46,034 nt of DNA from NCBI GenBank assembly GCA_964631255.1, contig CAZVWS010000011.1:1-46034 (forward strand), written 5' to 3'. The position numbers and the translations under genes are program-made. Shown piece by piece: positions 26,430 through 35,136 of the stretch (the first letter of the stretch is position 1; each line of letters opens with the position of its first letter). This stretch comes from JBGZFC01 sp964631255 (GTDB lineage Bacteria > Bacteroidota > Bacteroidia > Bacteroidales > Dysgonomonadaceae). The notes under the pieces were generated by a model. It saw only the letters and a list, made by a program, of their open reading frames with translations. It was not told the origin of the DNA and did not search any database.

Positions 26430-27179
26430 TTATATTTCCGAATTTAGTTGTTCACTTATTTTCCCGAATCTTCTTTCGCGGTTGTTGTAGTCGAGTATAG
26501 CCTTATACAACTCGTCTTTTCCAAAATCGGGCCAATATGTTTCGGTGAAATATAGCTCGGTATATGCAGATTGCCAGAGCAGAAAGTTACTTATGCGAAG
26601 TTCGCCTCCGGTTCTGATGAGCAAATCGGGGTCGGGAATCGATTTGGTGGTTAGGTAGTCAGAAACAGTATCTTCGGTGATGTCTTTCACCTGTAGAGTG
26701 CCATTCTCCACGTCCGAAACCATATTTCTTACCGCGTTGGTTATCTCCCATCGCGAAGAGTAGCTCAATGCCAAAACCATGTTCAATCCTTTCCCGGTAG
26801 ATGTTTGTTCTACACAATCATTTAGTACGGTTCTCGTTTTTTCGGGAAGTCTGTTCACATCGCCAATCACGGTTAGTCGCACCCCATTTTTTTTGAGGCT
26901 TTCTACCTCCTTTGTGATAGCATACACCATCAGTTCCATCAGTGCATCTACCTCTTCGCTTGGTCTGTTCCAGTTTTCGGTAGAAAAAGCGTAGAGCGTC
27001 AGATATTTTACGCCTGCGTCGTCTGCTGCTTCTACTGTTCTGCGCACGGCGGTAACTCCTTCCCGGTGTCCTTCTACACGTTCCAGGTTTTTACTTTTTG
27101 CCCATCTGCCGTTGCCATCCATGATAATGGCAATATGTGTTGGGATATATTTTTTGTCTAAATCACTTAACGATGGCAT
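26430..27179 (-). CDS. uppS: Isoprenyl (di-trans,poly-cis undecaprenyl diphosphate) synthase
   Basis: The 249-residue enzyme condenses isopentenyl diphosphate onto farnesyl diphosphate to make the C55 lipid carrier for peptidoglycan and surface glycans. The diagnostic N-terminal MDGNGRWAK motif has D21 as the catalytic Mg-binding residue. YAFSTENWNRP and the C-terminal RTGGELRISNFLLWQSAY, which binds the diphosphate, are both present. Length is standard. It sits 59 bases before bamA and 13 after porG, so the three are cotranscribed. Its product is used by the sugar transferase at 32626-34032. Confidence 0.97.
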   Translation of the reverse strand: MPSLSDLDKKYIPTHIAIIMDGNGRWAKSKNLERVEGHREGVTAVRRTVEAADDAGVKYLTLYAFSTENWNRPSEEVDALMELMVYAITKEVESLKKNGVRLTVIGDVNRLPEKTRTVLNDCVEQTSTGKGLNMVLALSYSSRWEITNAVRNMVSDVENGTLQVKDITEDTVSDYLTTKSIPDPDLLIRTGGELRISNFLLWQSAYTELYFTETYWPDFGKDELYKAILDYNNRERRFGKISEQLNSEI

Positions 27180-27192
27180 ATTCTTTTATTTT

Positions 27193-27906
27193 TTAGCGTC
27201 GTTGTCCGCAACAGGGGTCGTGTCGCAACCCGAAATCCCATGTTACATATATCATTGTAATGGAGTACCAGTCCTGATTTTTCAAAAAACTACTACTGAT
27301 ACCATAAGGAGCGTCAAGGCTCCATTCGGCATCTTTTTCGGTAACATCCAAGTCGTCTCCGAAAAGTTTTTTGAGCGATATTTCGGCACCCAAATTCAAT
27401 CTGTCTCTCAATTTGAACTTAAACCCCACACCTATCGGCACATATCCGTTGAAAAACAGCTTATTGCCTGTGGCAAATGTGGCACCTACTCCGGTAAAAA
27501 TATATGGAGTATAGGGTTTGGTGTTCATGTAGGAAAATTTATCGCTGTAAGGGAAGAAATTGAATTCAATTTGTCCTCCCAAATCAACCAAAAACCTGTT
27601 GAACGTGGCGTTGTTGCCATGAGGAAAAGCATATCCGCTATTGGCACTATTTCCCGAAATGGTGCCTCCCAACAAGTTACCTTTTATTGCCCAGTGAAAA
27701 TTGAGGTTTTGTCTGAAAAACAATCCTCCTGCCACTCCCGGATTATTAAAAAGTTTGGTTTTGTTGGCATCGCCCATATAAAAAGTTGTTCCCGCCGCTG
27801 CACCAAATTCATATTTATATTCTTGGGCAATCGTGTCTTGCGGTACAATAAAAATGGAAACTGTAAATAGGAGCGAAATAAATATGTTTTTTCTCATCTG
27901 TTTCAT
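27193..27906 (-). CDS. porG: T9SS component PorG (DUF6089 outer-membrane protein)
   Basis: About 237 residues from ATG 27906; ATG 27897 (MRKNIFISL) is an equally good start and a TTG at 27915 is less likely. A signal peptide ends at TIAQ. The mature protein is an eight-strand-like beta-barrel: YEFGAAAGTTFYMGDAN, then repeated amphipathic strands, and ending with VTWDFGLRHDPCCGQRR. The terminal Cys-containing basic tail is one I associate with PorG. PorG is an outer-membrane protein that contacts the PorK/PorN ring of the secretion system. The position just upstream of uppS and bamA matches the P. gingivalis order as I recall it, which strengthens the call. Confidence 0.85.
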   Translation of the reverse strand: MKQMRKNIFISLLFTVSIFIVPQDTIAQEYKYEFGAAAGTTFYMGDANKTKLFNNPGVAGGLFFRQNLNFHWAIKGNLLGGTISGNSANSGYAFPHGNNATFNRFLVDLGGQIEFNFFPYSDKFSYMNTKPYTPYIFTGVGATFATGNKLFFNGYVPIGVGFKFKLRDRLNLGAEISLKKLFGDDLDVTEKDAEWSLDAPYGISSSFLKNQDWYSITMIYVTWDFGLRHDPCCGQRR

Positions 27907-27981
27907 TATTTGCAAAATAGCTTAATTCGTTTATTTCTTAACGAAAAATATTGGCTTAAATTATTTGCAAAGAATAAATCC

Positions 27982-29397
27982 TTAGTCAATTGCCAATTTG
28001 TTGAGCCTACCTCTCCACACTTCTGCAATCTGTTGTGAATTGGATACTCCACCGAATATCCAGATAAAGTTTTTGTTATCGGTAATTATTGTCGTATTTG
28101 TTCTATCAACAAAATCGGCTGGCAATGCTTGATTCTCATCGGTTTTTGCCCATGTCATTCCATAATTGGACGATGTGTAAAGCACATTTTTGTAAGTTTC
28201 GCCTTCGCGGTTGCCGCTTTCTCCTTCTTCGTTTTCTGCAACAATTTCTTGTCTGATAAACAGATACAAACTGTTGTCGTACCAAAACAGGGTGTTATTC
28301 TGAAAATCAAATCCCGCCTCGTTGGGTATTTCTACTCTCTTTATCTCGTCTCTATTTTCTTGTAGCAACCAAATGTGGTTGTTGTCGGTAGCATCTGTTT
28401 TTTTCCCTCCGGAAATGAGTATGTATTTTGCCGAGTAGGTATTCGGATTTTCTATGCTGATAGAGGCGAAATCGGTAATCGGAATATTTTCGGGAATGCT
28501 GTTCATCAACGTGAACGTGGAGAAATCTGCTGTTTTGGCATATCGTTTCACACCACCGTCTTCTACCACGGTAAGAATTGCAAAACTGCCGTCGGGCGAT
28601 GGCAATTTGCCATAAATAGAAACAAGCGGGTAAGTGGTCGATATCTCGCCCCAATGGGTTCCGTTGAGCGATTTGTAAAGTTTGTTGTTCGCATTTAACG
28701 CGTAGCAAGCATATTGTCTATTGCTTTGCAATGATACGATGCTGTTTAAGCGAATATCTGCCGGCATACCCGATAAATTTTCTGAAGTCCAATTCGTGGC
28801 ATTTTCTGTCAGTGCCGACATGGCGTAAATGGATGCGCCCGATTGGAAATACGTAAAAAATTTGTCGCCCAACTGCACACTTTTTTGAGCTTGTACAGAG
28901 TTAGGTGTCAAGTGGTTGTTAGCCATTCTGTTCCACTGAATCAAGTAAGGGTCTTGTTGGTGCGTACTAAGGGTAAACTGGTATAAACGTACCGTTTTTG
29001 TGTCGGCAGCAGTTGTTTCTATCGCCGACAATCGTGGCAGGGACACCGAGTCTTTTTGGTTCCAGGTGTAGCTGCTATCGGGATTATTTAGTTTGATTAC
29101 AACTTTAGAAAAAGATGCCGCACTTTTTCCCCTTACTACCAAATTGATACTGTCGGCGTGAAAAAGGTAAGGTAACGAATCTCTGTTAAATATTGTTTTA
29201 TTTATTTGGTCGATAGTGAAAACGACAGCAGGTAAAACCTTGTTTGAGTCGGTTTTGGAAGTGAGAGCGAGCCCATAAATTTGTGCGTCGCTCGATAATT
29301 CTACTTCAGTTGGTTTCGAACTTCCGCCCAAGCAGGAAGAAAAAATTATAACCAATGCAGTTATAAAAAGAGATGCGAATAGATATTTCGATGTCAT
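27982..29397 (-). CDS. DUF6242-type lipoprotein upstream of porG
   Basis: A 471-residue lipoprotein; ATG 29397 is chosen over a TTG three codons earlier. The lipobox IIFSSC puts the lipidated Cys at residue 22, followed by LGGSS. The N-terminal 130 residues look like an Ig-like domain (SDAQIYGLALTSKTDS, FSKVVIKLN). The rest has spaced blocks such as SIYGKLPSPDGSFAILTV, YILISGGKK and TSSNYGMTWAK, consistent with a beta-propeller. I match it to DUF6242 and to the lipoprotein gene next to porG in P. gingivalis, from memory. Its function is unknown; the linkage to porG suggests an envelope role. It is 75 bases upstream of porG and probably heads the operon. Confidence 0.75.
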   Translation of the reverse strand: MTSKYLFASLFITALVIIFSSCLGGSSKPTEVELSSDAQIYGLALTSKTDSNKVLPAVVFTIDQINKTIFNRDSLPYLFHADSINLVVRGKSAASFSKVVIKLNNPDSSYTWNQKDSVSLPRLSAIETTAADTKTVRLYQFTLSTHQQDPYLIQWNRMANNHLTPNSVQAQKSVQLGDKFFTYFQSGASIYAMSALTENATNWTSENLSGMPADIRLNSIVSLQSNRQYACYALNANNKLYKSLNGTHWGEISTTYPLVSIYGKLPSPDGSFAILTVVEDGGVKRYAKTADFSTFTLMNSIPENIPITDFASISIENPNTYSAKYILISGGKKTDATDNNHIWLLQENRDEIKRVEIPNEAGFDFQNNTLFWYDNSLYLFIRQEIVAENEEGESGNREGETYKNVLYTSSNYGMTWAKTDENQALPADFVDRTNTTIITDNKNFIWIFGGVSNSQQIAEVWRGRLNKLAID

Positions 29398-29438
29398 TTG
29401 TTTCAAAAAAGCGATTGTACTAAACAGTTTAAGTTATG

Positions 29439-29446
29439 CAAAAGTA
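29439..29446 (-). promoter_or_regulatory. -7 element heading the lipoprotein-porG-uppS-bamA operon
   Basis: The minus strand reads TACTTTTG, an exact TAnnTTTG match, 41 bases before the lipoprotein start codon. No -33 box is evident. Confidence 0.45.
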
Positions 29447-29483
29447 GAAATATTTTTGGCTATTACCATATTAAAAAAGTTAT

Positions 29484-30554
29484 TTAAAGAAAATTTCGAG
29501 TTATTTTGTTCTTTAAATGAATTCTGGTTGACTTGCCATGTTGTTTTATGTCTATTGTTTTGCCTTGTATTTCAGGAGATTGGATGCCATCGACGAGTTT
29601 TTTATCGGCAATCTCTATGTATGCCTCGTCCCAGATGTTTTTTTCGATGAACGAAGCAAGCACTTTGGCTCCTCCTTCCACAATGACCGAGTTTATATCG
29701 TTGGTGTATAAATAATTCAAAATCTGTTTATTGGTGTCTTTCGAAAAGTCAATATTTACTACGATAATGTTTCCGTTTGTCGTGAAATTTTTGTGCAAAT
29801 CATTTGATGTAAAAACAACGGTTTTGGCTTGTTGGTCGAATACAGAAAACTGACTACCTATTTTGTCTTCCCTGTCTATCACTATTCTAACCGGATTGTT
29901 GCCAAACCACTTTCTTGCAGTAAGTTGTGGATTGTCTTTTAACGCTGTGGTTGTGCCAACCAGAATACCGGCATATTCGGTTCGTAGTTTGTGCGACAAG
30001 CATTGCGTCATCCAATTAGATAATTTTGCCGGTTTTTCGTGGTAATCATTCCTCACGATATCTATAAATCCATCGCTGCTTTGTGCCCATTTCAAAAGGA
30101 TATAAGGTCTTTTATAGAGCTGATTTACAAAGAAAATACGATTCAACTCGCGCGCTTCGTTTTCTAACACTCCCACCGAAACATCCACACCATTGGCACG
30201 CAAAAAATTTATTCCGTTTCCCGATACTTTGGGATTGGGGTCTGAAGTGGCAACTACAACTTTTGGTATGCAGTGATTTACAATGAGTTGTGCGCAAGGT
30301 GGCGTTTTTCCGAAATGTGAGCATGGCTCCAAAGAAACATACATGGTAGATTTGGACAAAAGTTTCCGATTTTTCACAGATTCTACGGCGTTTACCTCGG
30401 CGTGGTTTCCACCAATTTTTTTGTGATAACCTTCACCAATTATCTTTCCGTCGCATACAATAACCGCTCCCACAAGCGGATTGGTGCGTGTGTGCCCCAT
30501 TCCTTTTTTTGCCAATTGCAGGCAGCGGGACATGAAGTTTTCGTTAATCGTCAT
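29484..30554 (-). CDS. ribD: Bifunctional riboflavin biosynthesis deaminase/reductase RibD
   Basis: A 356-residue two-domain enzyme. The N-terminal cytidine-deaminase-like domain (1 to about 145) has the zinc motifs H51-A-E53 in NHAEVNAV and C78...C87 in PCSHFGKTPPC. The C-terminal reductase domain (about 150-356) has RPYILLKWAQSSDGFI, the NPVRIVIDRE strand and the VIVEGGAKVLASFI motif that binds NADPH. It deaminates the pyrimidinone intermediate and then reduces the ribose chain. The start at 30554 gives MTINENFMSRCLQLA, the usual N-terminus; a longer frame would run into the prmC promoter. No other rib genes are adjacent. It is divergent from prmC with 33 bases between. Confidence 0.95.
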   Translation of the reverse strand: MTINENFMSRCLQLAKKGMGHTRTNPLVGAVIVCDGKIIGEGYHKKIGGNHAEVNAVESVKNRKLLSKSTMYVSLEPCSHFGKTPPCAQLIVNHCIPKVVVATSDPNPKVSGNGINFLRANGVDVSVGVLENEARELNRIFFVNQLYKRPYILLKWAQSSDGFIDIVRNDYHEKPAKLSNWMTQCLSHKLRTEYAGILVGTTTALKDNPQLTARKWFGNNPVRIVIDREDKIGSQFSVFDQQAKTVVFTSNDLHKNFTTNGNIIVVNIDFSKDTNKQILNYLYTNDINSVIVEGGAKVLASFIEKNIWDEAYIEIADKKLVDGIQSPEIQGKTIDIKQHGKSTRIHLKNKITRNFL

Positions 30555-30561
30555 TTTTTTA

Positions 30562-30569
30562 TACCTTTG
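30562..30569 (+). promoter_or_regulatory. -7 element of the prmC-recX-comF operon
   Basis: TACCTTTG matches TAnnTTTG exactly, 18 bases before the prmC ATG. TTTT at 30538-30541, 20 bases upstream, may serve as the -33 box. Confidence 0.55.
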
Positions 30570-30587
30570 TTTTTTCTCAAAATAAAT

Positions 30588-31424
30588 ATGCAAGAAATCA
30601 TACACCTCATTCAAAAAGATTTATCCGCATTGTATAGCTACGGAGAGATAAATATGCTTATCCGAATGATTTTTGAGGATGAATTTCAGATTCCCTATTC
30701 GGATGTTGTAACTTGCAAAATTAACAATTTATCTTGTTCAAACAGAGCAAAATTGGATGAAATTGTAAATCGACTCAAAAATCACGAACCAATACAATAT
30801 ATTTTGGGAAAAACGGAATTTTTTGGACTCCCTTTTTTGGTAAACAGTTCGGTTCTCATTCCTCGTCCCGAAACCGAAGAGTTGGTTGAATGGATTATTA
30901 CAAACCATGCCAATATAAAAGGAACTGTTCTCGATATAGGCACAGGTAGTGGATGTATAGCCATTGCGTTAGCAAAAAAAATGCGAAACGCAACACTCCG
31001 GGCATGGGATATTTCGGCTGACGCGTTGCTTGTTGCCAAACAAAATGCTGCGTTGAATGGCGTGGATATACTTTTTGAACAGGTAGATATTTTAGGTGCC
31101 GTGCTTCCCGAAACGAAATGCCAGATTATAGTTAGTAATCCACCATATATCACGCAAGTAGAAAAACAAGACATGGCAAAAAATGTGTTGCAATATGAGC
31201 CGCACCAAGCACTTTTTGTTGCGGACAATGATGCGCTGATATTTTATGAACGAATAGCAGATTTTGCCATTAGAAACCTCCAAGCGGGTGGGGCACTTTA
31301 TTTCGAAATAAATAGGGCAAAAGGTGATGAAATAAAACAAATGCTGATAAACAAAGGATTTACAAATGTGCTGATAAAAAAAGATATTTCGCACAACCCG
31401 CGCATGGTGCAAGCTTTTCGCTGA
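30588..31424 (+). CDS. prmC: Peptide chain release factor N5-glutamine methyltransferase
   Basis: A 278-residue enzyme that methylates the glutamine of the GGQ motif in release factors 1 and 2. A short N-terminal helical domain precedes the Rossmann domain. The family element IPRPETEELVEW lies before motif I, D116-IGTGSGC, and the catalytic NPPY is at 184-187 in VSNPPYITQ. The ATG at 30588 is chosen because it follows a -7 box at the right distance and gives a normal length; an upstream frame would overlap ribD. recX starts 3 bases after the stop. Confidence 0.96.
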   Translation: MQEIIHLIQKDLSALYSYGEINMLIRMIFEDEFQIPYSDVVTCKINNLSCSNRAKLDEIVNRLKNHEPIQYILGKTEFFGLPFLVNSSVLIPRPETEELVEWIITNHANIKGTVLDIGTGSGCIAIALAKKMRNATLRAWDISADALLVAKQNAALNGVDILFEQVDILGAVLPETKCQIIVSNPPYITQVEKQDMAKNVLQYEPHQALFVADNDALIFYERIADFAIRNLQAGGALYFEINRAKGDEIKQMLINKGFTNVLIKKDISHNPRMVQAFR

Positions 31425-31427
31425 AAA

Positions 31428-31904
31428 ATGGATATGGAAAAGGAGTTAGATTACAAGAAAATTTATGCTCGCATGGCGCACAAATGCTCCATGAAGGAGT
31501 GTTCTACCTCCGAAATAAAACGGAGTTTGCAACGATTGGCTGTTCCCGAGGACAAGCAAAAAGAAATAATTGCCACGCTGCAAAAAAATCAATTTATCGA
31601 CGATAAACGTTATACACGCAGTTTTGTTAACGACAAACTGAGCCTCAATAAATGGGGAAAAAGTAAAATTGTTTTTGCTCTGATGCAAAAAGGGATTGCT
31701 CGACAAATGATTGACGAAGTGCTCTCGGAATTATCTGCCGACGATTTAATCCTCGAATTGAGACCATTATTGGAGAAAAAAGCAAAAACCATCCATGCAG
31801 AATCCGACTATGAAAAACGGAACAAACTGATTCGTTTTGCCGTTGGCAGAGGTTTTGAGTTGGATGATATTTTTAAAGTTATCAATCAAATTTCGTTACA
31901 ATGA
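31428..31904 (+). CDS. recX: Regulatory protein RecX
   Basis: A 158-residue, all-helical and highly charged protein with the three tandem three-helix repeats of RecX. Visible family blocks are KCSMKECSTSEIKRSLQR, then FIDDKRYTRSFVNDKLSLNKWGKSKI, and the last repeat with RFAVGRGFELDDIFKVI. RecX binds within the RecA filament groove and limits recombinase activity. recA is not next to it here. The start at 31428 is 3 bases after prmC; a second in-frame ATG lies at 31434. Its stop overlaps the next start by 4 bases (ATGA), indicating translational coupling. Confidence 0.92.
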   Translation: MDMEKELDYKKIYARMAHKCSMKECSTSEIKRSLQRLAVPEDKQKEIIATLQKNQFIDDKRYTRSFVNDKLSLNKWGKSKIVFALMQKGIARQMIDEVLSELSADDLILELRPLLEKKAKTIHAESDYEKRNKLIRFAVGRGFELDDIFKVINQISLQ

Positions 31905-32596
31905 GGTTCAAAAGCATTTTAAAAGAATTGCAAAATCTATTCTTTCCCAACTGTTGCTTGGTTTGCCATGCCAAGCTGCTTCAGAACGAGGAGGTTGTTT
32001 GTTTGCAATGCCTTTTCAAATTGCCTCGGACCAATAATTTCTTGGAATCGTCCAATTCAATTGAAAATAGGATGTGGGGACGATTTCCTTTCGAACGAAT
32101 TGCTTCATTTTGTTTTTATGCCAAAGGCGGAACTTTGCCACCGCTCATTCACGAACTCAAATACAAAAATGGAAAATCTGTCGGTATTTTATTGGGTAAA
32201 TTGTATGGCAAAGATTTGATTGGAAGCGATTTTATAAGCTCTGTCGATTATATTGTCCCGGTTCCGCTACATCCCAAAAAACAGAAACTGCGTGGTTACA
32301 ACCAGTCCGAAATGATTGCAATGGGACTTTCACATAGCACCCAAATTCCGCTTTCTACCGACAATTTGCATCGCACCATCTCCAATCCCACGCAAACAAA
32401 ACGCGGCAGAATGCAAAGATGGGAAAACGTGAAAGGAATATTTGACCTGAAAGAACCCGAAAAATACGAGGGAAAACATATCCTTTTGGTGGACGATGTT
32501 ATCACAACCGGCTCTACCATAGAGGCTTGCGTTGCCGCATTGTTGCATGCAACCGATATAAAAGTTAGTGTTGCCACCTTAGGCGAAGCCATGTAG
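31901..32596 (+). CDS. ComF-family phosphoribosyltransferase-like protein
   Basis: A 231-residue protein. An N-terminal zinc-ribbon-like pair of cysteine knuckles, C19-x2-C22 and C34-x2-C37, is followed by a type I phosphoribosyltransferase domain. The PRPP loop ILLVDDVITTGST starts at 194, and the upstream IVPVPLHPKKQKLRGYNQS block is the ComF signature. ComF proteins act in natural transformation in several bacteria and interact with PriA and recombination factors. In species without competence their role is unclear. It overlaps recX by 4 bases and is the last gene of a three-gene unit. Confidence 0.93.
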   Translation: MRFKSILKELQNLFFPNCCLVCHAKLLQNEEVVCLQCLFKLPRTNNFLESSNSIENRMWGRFPFERIASFCFYAKGGTLPPLIHELKYKNGKSVGILLGKLYGKDLIGSDFISSVDYIVPVPLHPKKQKLRGYNQSEMIAMGLSHSTQIPLSTDNLHRTISNPTQTKRGRMQRWENVKGIFDLKEPEKYEGKHILLVDDVITTGSTIEACVAALLHATDIKVSVATLGEAM

Positions 32597-32625
32597 AAAT
32601 TTTCAGAAAAATTGTTTGAAGCGCA

Positions 32626-34032
32626 TCAGATACCGCGCCCTTTCACAATCACATAAATGGTTTGTAGCAACACTTTGAAATCGGTGTACAGAGAAGCATT
32701 TTCCAGGTATTGAATGTCAATTTCGGTTCGTACAACCATTTCCTGCACATTTCGGGTGTAGCCATTTTCTACGGCAGCTTGCGAGGTTATGCCGGGTCTT
32801 ACCAATTGCAAAAGATAAACCAATGGAGTGAATGCGGCTATTTTTTCGATATAATATTCTCGTTCGGGACGCGGCCCGATAATTGCCATGTCGCCTTTTA
32901 CTACGTTCCAAAATTGGGGTAATTCGTCCAATCTGTATTTCCTGAGTATTTTACCCGAATTGGTTATCCGGTCGTCGTTGGTTTGCGAGAGTGCCGGTCC
33001 TGCAGCCTCTGCATCGGTACGCATCGACCTGAATTTTAATACTTTGAAAATCCGTCCGTTCATACCCACGCGCTCCTGTTTGTATATGATAGGTCCGTTG
33101 GAGTCCAGTTTTATCCAAATTGCTATCAGCAAAAGAATGGGCGAAATGAATATCAATGTTATCGAGGAAATGACAATATCTAAAAAACGCCCGATATTAT
33201 CTTCGGCTTCCAATTTCCTCACTTTATACAAATCATTCAATTCCGAAGTTTTTGCTTTCAGATAATTCAATCTGAATGGTGCTATTATCGCGTTTTTTTG
33301 CACTTTTACCGGTTTGTGAAAACGGTAATAGTAATAGAATTCGTTTATATTCGTTTCATCAATATTTAAACCATTTATCAGGATTTCGTCCACTCTGTTG
33401 TTTCGGATAAAGTCTTCAATTTGTGATTCTTGCAGTATTAAATTTTCGGGAATTTCATTTTTTATTTTGTTCTCGGAGTGATTCACGTAACCCACTATGT
33501 CGTAACCGCTTGTAGTCTGATTTATTTGTCTGAAAAAAGACAAGTCGTTTTTTCCGGTGCCTACCACGATGGCTTTGAATTTTATTTTCCCTTTTTCGAT
33601 GAGCAATTTTAAATAACCGGCAATAAGAAAACGGATAGAAACCACGCATACAAAGGTGATTATCAGTAATGTGCCGATGAGCATGTATTGCGTGGTATTG
33701 TTGTTTTGGTTGTCGTTGAGAAAAACGAGGAAGAATATAAAAAGTGAACCAACTACGGTAGCCAAAAGCGTTTGTAGAAAAATATCTACTTTCATTTTTC
33801 GGAATGGTTTGTTATAAAAACCGGAGAAGTAGAATATAACCAACCAGAACAACGAAACCACCAAATGCACTTGCAGCGTGCGATGAAACATGAAAAAATC
33901 GGTTGCCGAAGCAAATGATTGATTGAAATCGGCAATGGTTTCGTACCGAAAATAGCTGAACAATCCCCAAGCGATTGCGGTAAACACCAAATCGCCCAAT
34001 AAATATAGGATGGAAGCCTTCGTCTTACTCAC
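32626..34032 (-). CDS. Polyprenyl-phosphate sugar-1-phosphate transferase
   Basis: A 468-residue membrane enzyme of the WbaP/WcaJ type. Four or five transmembrane helices cover about 1-145, followed by a CoA-binding-like Rossmann domain (FKAIVVGTGKNDLSFF). A re-entrant helix (DIVISSITLIFISPILLLIA) leads into the catalytic domain with KFRSMRTDA, LRKYRLDELPQFWNVVKGD and IIGPRPE. It transfers a sugar phosphate from a nucleotide sugar to undecaprenyl phosphate, the first step of an exopolysaccharide or O-antigen unit. The GTG start at 34030-34032 overlaps the TGA of the tsaC-like gene. It is the last gene of the recR-led run. Confidence 0.93.
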   Translation of the reverse strand: MSKTKASILYLLGDLVFTAIAWGLFSYFRYETIADFNQSFASATDFFMFHRTLQVHLVVSLFWLVIFYFSGFYNKPFRKMKVDIFLQTLLATVVGSLFIFFLVFLNDNQNNNTTQYMLIGTLLIITFVCVVSIRFLIAGYLKLLIEKGKIKFKAIVVGTGKNDLSFFRQINQTTSGYDIVGYVNHSENKIKNEIPENLILQESQIEDFIRNNRVDEILINGLNIDETNINEFYYYYRFHKPVKVQKNAIIAPFRLNYLKAKTSELNDLYKVRKLEAEDNIGRFLDIVISSITLIFISPILLLIAIWIKLDSNGPIIYKQERVGMNGRIFKVLKFRSMRTDAEAAGPALSQTNDDRITNSGKILRKYRLDELPQFWNVVKGDMAIIGPRPEREYYIEKIAAFTPLVYLLQLVRPGITSQAAVENGYTRNVQEMVVRTEIDIQYLENASLYTDFKVLLQTIYVIVKGRGI

Positions 34033-34592
34033 TTTCTAATAATTTGGATAGTGCCGTTTTTTTGCAGTTTTATGATGCTCGACGGCTTAGTTTTGGTGTT
34101 ATCTTTTTGTCTGAATTGCACGATATAATCGACCGATTTTTTTATCTCGTCGCTTATCTCGCGAAAAATTGCCGGAGTGGGTTCTCCACTTTTGTTTGCC
34201 GATGTAGAAACGATGGGTTTGCGAAATTGGCGACACAATTCTTTAGAAAAAAGCTCATCTGTGATGCGAATGCCAATAGTGCCATCTTGCGAAAGAAGTG
34301 CGGCGGCTAAGTTTTTTGCCCCTTCGTAAATAATGGTGAGCGGTTTGTCGGTCAACTCAATCATGTCCCACGCGATGTCGGGGACATCTTGTATGTAGGT
34401 TTGCAATTTCACCGGATTATCCAGTAGTAAAAGCATCGATTTGCTGTCGGCTCGCTCTTTTATTTCAAATACACGTTTCACTGCGTCGTCGTTTGTTGCA
34501 TCGCAACCAATTCCCCAAACCGTGTCGGTTGGGTAAAGTATAACACCGCCTTGGTGCATTATTTCACAGGCTTTTTTTATATCTTCTTGCAT
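34029..34592 (-). CDS. L-threonylcarbamoyladenylate synthase (Sua5/YciO/YrdC family)
   Basis: A 187-residue single-domain YrdC-fold protein, the length of TsaC rather than Sua5. The nucleotide-binding N-terminus GGVILYPTDTVWGIGCDA is canonical; RADSKSMLLLL and the basic STSANKSGEPTP loop follow. The family makes threonylcarbamoyl-AMP from threonine, bicarbonate and ATP for the t6A modification of ANN-decoding tRNAs. YciO paralogues are similar, so the gene symbol is left open. It overlaps the GNAT gene by 29 bases and the sugar transferase start by 4, so it is translated in coupled fashion. Confidence 0.92.
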   Translation of the reverse strand: MQEDIKKACEIMHQGGVILYPTDTVWGIGCDATNDDAVKRVFEIKERADSKSMLLLLDNPVKLQTYIQDVPDIAWDMIELTDKPLTIIYEGAKNLAAALLSQDGTIGIRITDELFSKELCRQFRKPIVSTSANKSGEPTPAIFREISDEIKKSVDYIVQFRQKDNTKTKPSSIIKLQKNGTIQIIRK

Positions 34593-35136
34593 GGTTATTT
34601 TTGTTGGGGTTTACTTTTTGCATAACGATTACGTCTTTAAATCCGTTTGCCACTGCAATCCAATCTTTCAGGATGCCGGTTTTCTCGTAACGAGATTGAG
34701 AAAAAAGGGCAATACTTGCGCCGTTTTCCACAGATACGAATGCATATATTTGGTGCAGTTTCAAGTGTTCGAAAACATATTTCTCGATACACTCTATGGC
34801 TTGCGAAGCATAATTTTTTCGTTGAAAAGACGTGTCTATCAAAATGCCAATGGCTATGCGGAAATGGAGTGGGTCAAAATTGTATAAATCAATGGTGCCA
34901 ACTGCTGTTTGGTTCTCTTTTTCGATAACCATCATGCGCAGTTGTTTGGTTTGGTAAATATCGCTTACCGATTCAGAAATATATTGTCTGATGGCGTATC
35001 GAGAGTAAGGTTGTATGGTGGCGCCCACTTCCCACAATTCGGTCTTGTTCTCCCACTTGTAGAGAACTCCCAAATCTTCCGGCTCCAGGGCGCGCAGGTA
35101 GATGTTTTCATTGTGAAAAAGGTCGTTCGTCTCCAC
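34564..35136 (-). CDS. GNAT-family N-acetyltransferase
   Basis: A 190-residue protein of the RimJ/RimL type. It opens IYLRALEPEDLGVLYKWEN and has the acetyl-CoA-binding strand-loop AIGILIDTSFQRKNYASQAIECIEKY at about 93-119, in which the usual Q/RxxGxG/A is partly changed (QRKNYA). It ends with a basic tail. The GTG at 35134-35136 is the only plausible start at this end. The acceptor is unknown; neighbours suggest a sugar, an amine or a ribosomal protein, but none is supported. It overlaps both flanking genes by 29 bases. Confidence 0.87.
   Translation of the reverse strand: METNDLFHNENIYLRALEPEDLGVLYKWENKTELWEVGATIQPYSRYAIRQYISESVSDIYQTKQLRMMVIEKENQTAVGTIDLYNFDPLHFRIAIGILIDTSFQRKNYASQAIECIEKYVFEHLKLHQIYAFVSVENGASIALFSQSRYEKTGILKDWIAVANGFKDVIVMQKVNPNKNNHARRYKKSL

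Noticed and set aside
27112..27870. A 252-codon plus-strand open frame
   Set aside because: It runs antisense through porG and into uppS; both real genes have family motifs and this frame has none.
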